Shown in pieces: positions 59,072 to 64,000 of a stretch of DNA of 64,000 nucleotides (positions are counted from its first letter, which is position 1; each line of letters opens with the position of its first letter). Both the position numbers and the translations under genes were made by a program. The notes under the pieces are model-generated. The model was not told the origin of the DNA. It saw nothing but the letters and a program-made list of their open reading frames with translations, and searched no databases. The stretch is from assembly GCF_003991975.1 (NCBI RefSeq), contig NZ_CP029822.1:1054001-1118000 (forward strand), written 5' to 3'. This DNA comes from Entomomonas moraniae. Its GTDB lineage: Bacteria > Pseudomonadota > Gammaproteobacteria > Pseudomonadales > Pseudomonadaceae.

Positions 59072-59512
59072 TTAATCATGTCTAGACCATAGTAATTTTT
59101 TACCAAAGCCTAACTTGTTATTAGTCATTTTAAGTGTAGTGAGCATGATTTCCCACATGGGCGCCTTTTTTAACTTAGCGATAGGATAACTAGTACAAAA
59201 TAAGTGCCTTGCTCTCTTTTCCTCATCATCCGCAAGTAGCCTCACACGTCCCTGATATTGAACGCCTTGTAAGTGAGTAACAGATCTAGTTTGATCAGCT
59301 ACTGTCCCTGCAACCTTTGGTAATTTAAGCATAACACTGGCATGATGTGTTTTAAGCGATGAACTAAAATAAAAAGCCATACGTTGTACATCTAATACAT
59401 AAAAACAAGTACAACAATAAGGCATGCCATCATCAATACAACATAAACTTAAACTGGTCTGCGACGATAAATAACTAACTATTTTATCTAACGAATCATG
59501 GTCATGAATCAT
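59072..59512 (-). CDS. yhbP: YhbP family protein (UPF0306, FMN-binding split barrel fold)
   Basis: A 146-residue split-barrel protein. YCCTCFYVLDVQRMAFYFSS, KVAGTVADQTRSVTHLQGVQYQG, and the end NNKLGFGKKLLW match E. coli YhbP across the length from memory. The fold is that of pyridoxamine-phosphate-oxidase-like proteins, but no catalytic function is known. It stands alone, downstream of the roxA-GNAT unit and convergent with it. Confidence 0.82.
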   Translation of the reverse strand: MIHDHDSLDKIVSYLSSQTSLSLCCIDDGMPYCCTCFYVLDVQRMAFYFSSSLKTHHASVMLKLPKVAGTVADQTRSVTHLQGVQYQGRVRLLADDEEKRARHLFCTSYPIAKLKKAPMWEIMLTTLKMTNNKLGFGKKLLWSRHD

Positions 59513-59675
59513 CTTATTATCTCTACTAAACTAGCCTATGTCATTATACAACCATAAAATATTAGGAAATTTTATTTACGCTAAAGTTTAGATTTAAGTT
59601 AATTATTAAGTAAAGAAAACGATAACCAACTGTTTAAAGAGGTAAAAGCACCGAGGAATAAAACCATTATAAGCC

Positions 59676-59705
59676 CTATAAGGTATTTCAAAAAATACCT
59701 TATAG
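59676..59705. terminator. 13-bp perfect hairpin, likely terminator
   Basis: CTATAAGGTATTT (59676-59688) pairs exactly with AAATACCTTATAG (59693-59705) over a 4-base loop. It lies 25 bases after the stop of the minus-strand lipoprotein gene at 59731. Confidence 0.65.
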
Positions 59706-59730
59706 TAATCTAACATTTTTAAACTACACT

Positions 59731-60126
59731 TCAATTAGCAATACAGCCCGCACCGTGATGATTCCATGCCACAACAACACCCTTTTCAATGGTAAATGTT
59801 GTTTTACATACTTCAGGTACTATTTGGTAGTTAACATTTTCTAAAACAGGATCATAATCGGGTAATCCATTAATAAAAAAAGGCTGATAATTTTCTGAGA
59901 CATTAGGAATATCCTCATTGTATCGAGAATAGTAAGAAAGGAATTGTTGATTCCCTAGCGTATAAGACTTATCTGGTGCTCCCCAATAACTCACTAACTG
60001 TAATTCTGTTTTATTAAGCCATTGATTAAGCATCATGTCATATTTTTGGGTAGAAGGGGTTGCACACCCAGTTAGCAATATAATGATAGCAACTAAACTA
60101 AGACTTCTTAACTGTATCTTTTTCAT
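59731..60126 (-). CDS. lipoprotein of unknown function
   Basis: About 131 residues from the ATG at 60126 (MKKIQLRSLSLV), five codons inside the longest frame. The signal ends in lipobox LTGC. The mature domain contains TELQLVSYWGAPDKSYTLGN, a pattern seen in small periplasmic proteins that pair a helix with a Gly-Ala-Pro turn, and two Cys residues (EVCKTTF and GAGCIAN) that may bridge. I do not recognise a named family. It is alone, upstream of an 0.9-kb gap. Confidence 0.65.
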   Translation of the reverse strand: MKKIQLRSLSLVAIIILLTGCATPSTQKYDMMLNQWLNKTELQLVSYWGAPDKSYTLGNQQFLSYYSRYNEDIPNVSENYQPFFINGLPDYDPVLENVNYQIVPEVCKTTFTIEKGVVVAWNHHGAGCIAN

Positions 60127-61012
60127 GAATAAACCAACCATTTAGAGTATATAAAAATCCCTATTATTTAATCAGTTCATCATGAAATACTGAATTATAC
60201 ATAAGTGTAAACAGCTTTAACTGCTCTTAAAAATCACATTAAATCAAGCCATTCTTTACTGTATACCCCACTGAGCTCCGATAATGAAGATGTCTCCCTT
60301 GTATCTATATTAGCAATGGGTAAATTTTGCATTAACTCTAAACGCTCACACCACCGCTTAAAAGTTAACTAGCCTGCCTAATTTCTTGTATCTGAAGAGC
60401 TAATAGGATAACTTATTATGGTTTCTATTACGCTAGATACTATTGAATGTAAATCCTGCCGAACAAAAAAAGCTAAATTTCTACCTATTTTCCTTTATAC
60501 TTTTTTGATTATTGGCTTTATATGCCCATGATTTTCAAACTAACAAAAATATGTAACTATTTGATAGCAACATTATTTATCGAAATGCTTACATCACGAA
60601 TATCTTGACTATATCTTATCATTGACAACATTAGCTATAGCGATAAATGATGTAAAAGTAATAAATAAAAAAACCTTATCCAACCCATTAAAAACCTAAC
60701 TTTCAATAAGTAAAAATGGTATATTTACACGAATAAAAATCTCTTAAAAAGTATACAATCATCCATTTCATCATAATTTTTTATCATTAATTAGGCAAAT
60801 AATTAACACTTTTTTGATCTATATAAACTAAAATGCTTTTTTCAAAATAAATAAAACTAAGGTCTAGTTAATGTCTCTTCAAGAAGGTGCGATAGTTTTT
60901 AGATCGCATCGATAGAAAAATAGAATCAAGCCGTTAGATATTATTAATTTTATTAATGGCGAAGTATCACTATAATTAACCACAACAACCTGTTTATTGA
61001 TGGAGAATGACT
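60127..61012. other. long intergenic region upstream of katA
   Basis: About 880 bases of AT-rich sequence with no clear gene. A 37-codon frame at 60418-60531 (MVSITLDTIECKSCRTKK, then a hydrophobic tail) has a CxxC pair, but support is weak. The last 130 bases before katA hold repeated ATAG words (about 60896, 60914 and 60922), which hint at a regulator site but do not fit the OxyR spacing. Confidence 0.4.
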
Positions 61013-62455
61013 ATGACTAAAAAAACGGTTTTAACCTCAGCCAGTGGTGCCCCTATCGCTGACAATCAAAACTCCCGTACGGCTGGTCCTCGTGGCCCTG
61101 TAACACTTGATGATTTCCAACTTGTTGAGAAATTAGCGCATTTTAACCGTGAGAACATTCCTGAAAGACGTGTTCATGCTAAAGGTTCAGGTGCTCATGG
61201 TACATTTACAGCAACAAAAGATATTAGCCAATACACACACGCAAAACTATTTGAGAAAGGGAAACAATCACCTATGTTCGCTCGTTTCTCTACCGTAGGT
61301 GGTGAAAGAGGCTCAGCTGATACCGCACGTGACCCCCGTGGGTTTGCATTAAAGTTTTATAGTGAAGAAGGTAATTTTGATATCGTCGGGAATAATACAC
61401 CTGTATTCTTTATTCGTGATGCACTTAAGTTCCCTGATTTTATCCATACGCAAAAACGTGATCCTAAAACAAATTTAAAATGCGCTCGCATGATGTGGGA
61501 TTTCTGGTCACTTTCTCCTGAATCTTTACATCAAGTTACTATTTTGTTCTCTGATCGTGGAATCCCTGACGGTTATAGACACATGCATGGTTATGGTAGC
61601 CATACCTACAGCTTAATCAACAAAGAAGGTATTCGTACGTGGGTTAAATGGCACTTTAGAACCAAACAGGGCATAAAAAATATACACCCAACTAAAGCAG
61701 GAGAGCTTGCAGGCTCTAATCCTGACTATGCTCAAGATGACTTATTCCATGCAATCGAGCGTGGCGACTATCCTAAATGGGGTGTCTATATTCAAGTAAT
61801 GTCAGAAGATGTAGCGGCAAAACGTGCAGAAAATCCTTTTGATGTTACCAAAGTTTGGTCGCAGAAAGAATTCCCATTGATTGAGGTAGGTGAGTTCGAG
61901 TTAAACCGTAACCCACAAAACTACTTTGCAGAAGTAGAGCAAGCAAGTTTTGCCCCAAGTAATGTTATTCCTGGGACTGGGTTATCACCTGATAGAATGT
62001 TACAAGGTCGCGTATTTGCCTATGCTGATGCGCAACGCTATCGTGTTGGCACTAACTATCAGCAACTGCCTGTTAATGCGCCTAAATGCCCTTATCACAA
62101 CTATCAACGTGATGGTTCAATGCGTTTTGATGGCAACAACGGTGGTGCTCCAAATTATGAACCTAATAGCTTTGATGATGCGCCAAAACAAACTAACTTA
62201 AAAGATCCAGCATTCCCTCAAGCCGGATCAGGTCCCGAGTATCAATACGATCATCGTGAAGATGGCGAGTATTATAGCCAAGCAGGTGCATTATTTAGAT
62301 TGATGAATCCTGAGCAAAAAGCACTGTTAATTGATAATATTGTGGGTTCAATGAAAGGTATCGATGAAGCAATACAACGTCGGCAAATCGAACACTTTAC
62401 AAAAGCTGACCCTGCTTATGGGGAAGGTGTTAAAAAAGGCTTAGGTCTTAAATAG
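61013..62455 (+). CDS. katA: catalase (monofunctional haem catalase)
   Basis: A 480-residue clade 3-type catalase. I choose the ATG at 61013, seven bases after GGAG, over the ATG at 61007, which is only one base from it. The catalytic His is in [15 protein letters not shown], the distal Asn in [14 protein letters not shown], and the haem-ligand Tyr in [12 protein letters not shown]. It breaks down hydrogen peroxide. It is a single-gene unit with a long upstream region, suggesting complex control by oxidants. Confidence 0.95.
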   Translation: MTKKTVLTSASGAPIADNQNSRTAGPRGPVTLDDFQLVEKLAHFNRENIPERRVHAKGSGAHGTFTATKDISQYTHAKLFEKGKQSPMFARFSTVGGERGSADTARDPRGFALKFYSEEGNFDIVGNNTPVFFIRDALKFPDFIHTQKRDPKTNLKCARMMWDFWSLSPESLHQVTILFSDRGIPDGYRHMHGYGSHTYSLINKEGIRTWVKWHFRTKQGIKNIHPTKAGELAGSNPDYAQDDLFHAIERGDYPKWGVYIQVMSEDVAAKRAENPFDVTKVWSQKEFPLIEVGEFELNRNPQNYFAEVEQASFAPSNVIPGTGLSPDRMLQGRVFAYADAQRYRVGTNYQQLPVNAPKCPYHNYQRDGSMRFDGNNGGAPNYEPNSFDDAPKQTNLKDPAFPQAGSGPEYQYDHREDGEYYSQAGALFRLMNPEQKALLIDNIVGSMKGIDEAIQRRQIEHFTKADPAYGEGVKKGLGLK

Positions 62456-62469
62456 TTTGCCTAACCTAG

Positions 62470-62502
62470 GTAAAGCTTGGGCTTTAAAAGCTCAAGCTTT
62501 AC
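62470..62502. terminator. hairpin terminator between katA and fcl
   Basis: GTAAAGCTTGGGCT pairs with AGCTCAAGCTTTAC over a short loop, one mismatch in the stem. It lies between convergent katA and fcl. Confidence 0.7.
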
Positions 62503-62536
62503 TTTCAACAACTCTACTTTTTTAATTATTAAACTT

Positions 62537-63508
62537 TTAAGTACGCGCTTTTTGATGATTTTCTAGAAACCATTGATATGCATTATTAAGCCCTGTTTCT
62601 AAATCAATACCTGATTGCCATCCCATTGCTTCTAAACGAGAAACATCAAGTAATTTTCTAGGTGTACCATCGGGTTTGCTGTTATCAAATACTAACTTTC
62701 CACTAAACCCTGTTATCTTTGCGATTAATTTAGCTAGTTCTTTAATGGAACAATCTTTACCAGTACCAATATTGATATGCGATAGCATAGGTTGCGTATA
62801 GCGTTGATAGCTTGACATTTCGAGCTCCATCACATGCACACAAGCAGAAGCCATATCATCAACATACATAAACTCACGTAAAGGCGCTCCTGTTCCCCAA
62901 ATCACAACTTCATCTTGCTTATTTTCTACCGCTTCATGGAAACGTCTTAACAGTGCGGGAACAACATGGCTATTTTCTGTATGGAAATTATCATGAGGGC
63001 CGTATAAATTAGTCGGCATCACGCTACGGTAATCGCGCCCAAATTGCCGATTATAGCTTTCACACAACTTAATACCCGCTATCTTAGCAATTGCATAAGG
63101 CTCATTTGTAGGCTCTAATTGCCCCGTTAACAACGAGTCTTCTCTTATTGGTTGTTCTGCTAAACGGGGATAGATACAAGAGGAACCTAAAAACAATAAT
63201 TTATTAATATCAGCCTTATGCGCTTCATGAATCACATTTGCTTCTATCATTAAATTCTCATGAATAAACTCTGCGGGGTAAGTATTATTCGCCAGTATTC
63301 CCCCGACTTTTGCAGCCGCCAAATAAATCTGTTGTATTTTATTTTGTTCAAAAAACTGATGGACTGCCTGTTGGTCTAATAAATTTAACTCTTTACGTGA
63401 GCGGGTAATAATATTGGTATAGCCGATTGCTTTTAAACGGCGAACAATGGCTGATCCAACCATTCCTCGGTGACCCGCAACAAAAATTGCTTGATCTAAT
63501 GCATTCAT
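62537..63508 (-). CDS. fcl: GDP-L-fucose synthase
   Basis: A 323-residue extended short-chain dehydrogenase. [17 protein letters not shown] is the dinucleotide-binding loop, [13 protein letters not shown] holds the Ser, and [14 protein letters not shown] carries the catalytic YxxxK. It turns GDP-4-keto-6-deoxy-mannose into GDP-L-fucose. The gene is 6 bases after gmd, the preceding enzyme in the pathway, so they form an operon for fucose-containing surface sugar. Confidence 0.93.
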   Translation of the reverse strand: MNALDQAIFVAGHRGMVGSAIVRRLKAIGYTNIITRSRKELNLLDQQAVHQFFEQNKIQQIYLAAAKVGGILANNTYPAEFIHENLMIEANVIHEAHKADINKLLFLGSSCIYPRLAEQPIREDSLLTGQLEPTNEPYAIAKIAGIKLCESYNRQFGRDYRSVMPTNLYGPHDNFHTENSHVVPALLRRFHEAVENKQDEVVIWGTGAPLREFMYVDDMASACVHVMELEMSSYQRYTQPMLSHINIGTGKDCSIKELAKLIAKITGFSGKLVFDNSKPDGTPRKLLDVSRLEAMGWQSGIDLETGLNNAYQWFLENHQKART

Positions 63509-63514
63509 AACACC

Positions 63515-64000
63515 TTAATCCTCTAAACTCATCGGTGGCTTATAGCCATATTGTTTTAATAGGGCATGTTGTTTTGCAATGGATAAATCCTCTTTAACCA
63601 TTTCATGACACATGTCCTGAACAGTAATTTCTGGTATCCAACCCAGTTTTTGTTTAGCCTTGGCAGGATCGCCTAACAGCGTTTCCACTTCGGTTGGGCG
63701 GAAATAACGTGGGTCAACACGAACAATTACGTCCCCCACACTCAACGCAGCTGCATTCTCTCCGTCAATAGCTGTGACTATGCCCTGCTCTCCAATTCCT
63801 TCGCCTTCAAATTTTAACGTAATACCTAGCGCTTGAGCAGACCAACTGACAAAATCACGCACAGAATATTGTATACCTGTGGCAATCACATAATCTTCTG
63901 GTTTGTCTTGCTGTAGCATTAACCATTGCATGCGGACATAATCTTTGGCATGTCCCCAGTCCCGCAATGCATTCATATTCCCAAGATACAAGCACTTATC
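63515..64000 (-). CDS. gmd: GDP-mannose 4,6-dehydratase, C-terminal part (cut by window edge)
   Basis: The visible part is the last 160 or so residues of Gmd. It opens at the right edge in a [19 protein letters not shown] segment, the conserved GDP-mannose dehydratase core, and has the late [19 protein letters not shown] and [10 protein letters not shown] motifs. The N-terminal Rossmann part is outside the window. The enzyme makes GDP-4-keto-6-deoxy-mannose for fcl. More polysaccharide genes probably lie to the right. Confidence 0.92.
   Translation of the reverse strand, partial: DKCLYLGNMNALRDWGHAKDYVRMQWLMLQQDKPEDYVIATGIQYSVRDFVSWSAQALGITLKFEGEGIGEQGIVTAIDGENAAALSVGDVIVRVDPRYFRPTEVETLLGDPAKAKQKLGWIPEITVQDMCHEMVKEDLSIAKQHALLKQYGYKPPMSLED

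Noticed and set aside
60880-60960. OxyR site before katA
   Set aside because: ATAG words are present, but their spacing does not match the four-element OxyR consensus.

Overview
The window looks like an AT-rich chromosomal segment of a gammaproteobacterium in the Pseudomonadales. Several local gene orders match Pseudomonas from memory: yqiA-parE-aspartyl protease-parC, guaB-guaA, lolC-lolD-lolE, aminotransferase followed by uvrB, and purB-roxA-GNAT. A PA4642-family gene is also present. The low G+C and the aryl polyene locus would suit an insect-associated, low-GC member such as Entomomonas, but that is inference. TGA is used as an ordinary stop codon. I saw no rRNA, tRNA or CRISPR array.

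Layout. (1) 1-10210, minus strand: an aryl polyene (APE) cluster, read apeC towards apeO. It holds a chain-length factor, acyltransferase, two acyl carrier proteins, a membrane protein, acyl ligase, dehydratase, a glycosyltransferase/acyltransferase fusion, thioesterase, LolA-like carrier, MMPL exporter, DUF3261 lipoprotein and the start of a ketosynthase cut by the window edge. (2) 10.5-18.7 kb: a type VI secretion accessory island. It starts beside a twice-frameshifted integrase remnant and carries a PAAR protein, VgrG, a DUF4123 adaptor, an unknown VgrG-linked protein, a very AT-rich effector candidate with a caspase-like His/Cys signature, and an overlapping Sel1-repeat protein that is the likely immunity partner. 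(3) 19.3-24.9 kb: lipoprotein, MFS transporter, epimerase-like protein, dctA, folE and a small membrane protein. (4) 25-27.2 kb: a decayed prophage scar with a free-standing tail-fibre C-terminal domain, a lipoprotein and a frameshifted lambda-type integrase.

(5) 27.3-42.3 kb: mostly housekeeping. There is a Fur-box-controlled siderophore-binding protein, the LolCDE lipoprotein exporter, a PA4642-family protein, an SdiA-regulated-like lipoprotein, an endonuclease V gene broken by one TGA codon, topoisomerase IV (parC, parE) with yqiA, and guaB-guaA. (6) 42.5-46.9 kb: an unrecognised three-gene operon encoding a long coiled-coil protein, a ClpB-like double AAA+ ATPase whose first ATPase site is degenerate, and a single-span membrane protein. 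(7) 46.9-64 kb: prfC, dusA, a MarR-GNAT fusion regulator with a palindromic operator, aminotransferase, uvrB, purB, roxA, GNAT, yhbP, a lipoprotein, katA, then fcl and the end of gmd (GDP-fucose synthesis), which runs off the right edge.

The two best candidates for undescribed biology are the effector/immunity pair at 15.7-18.7 kb and the coiled-coil/HSP100/membrane operon at 42.5-46.9 kb.
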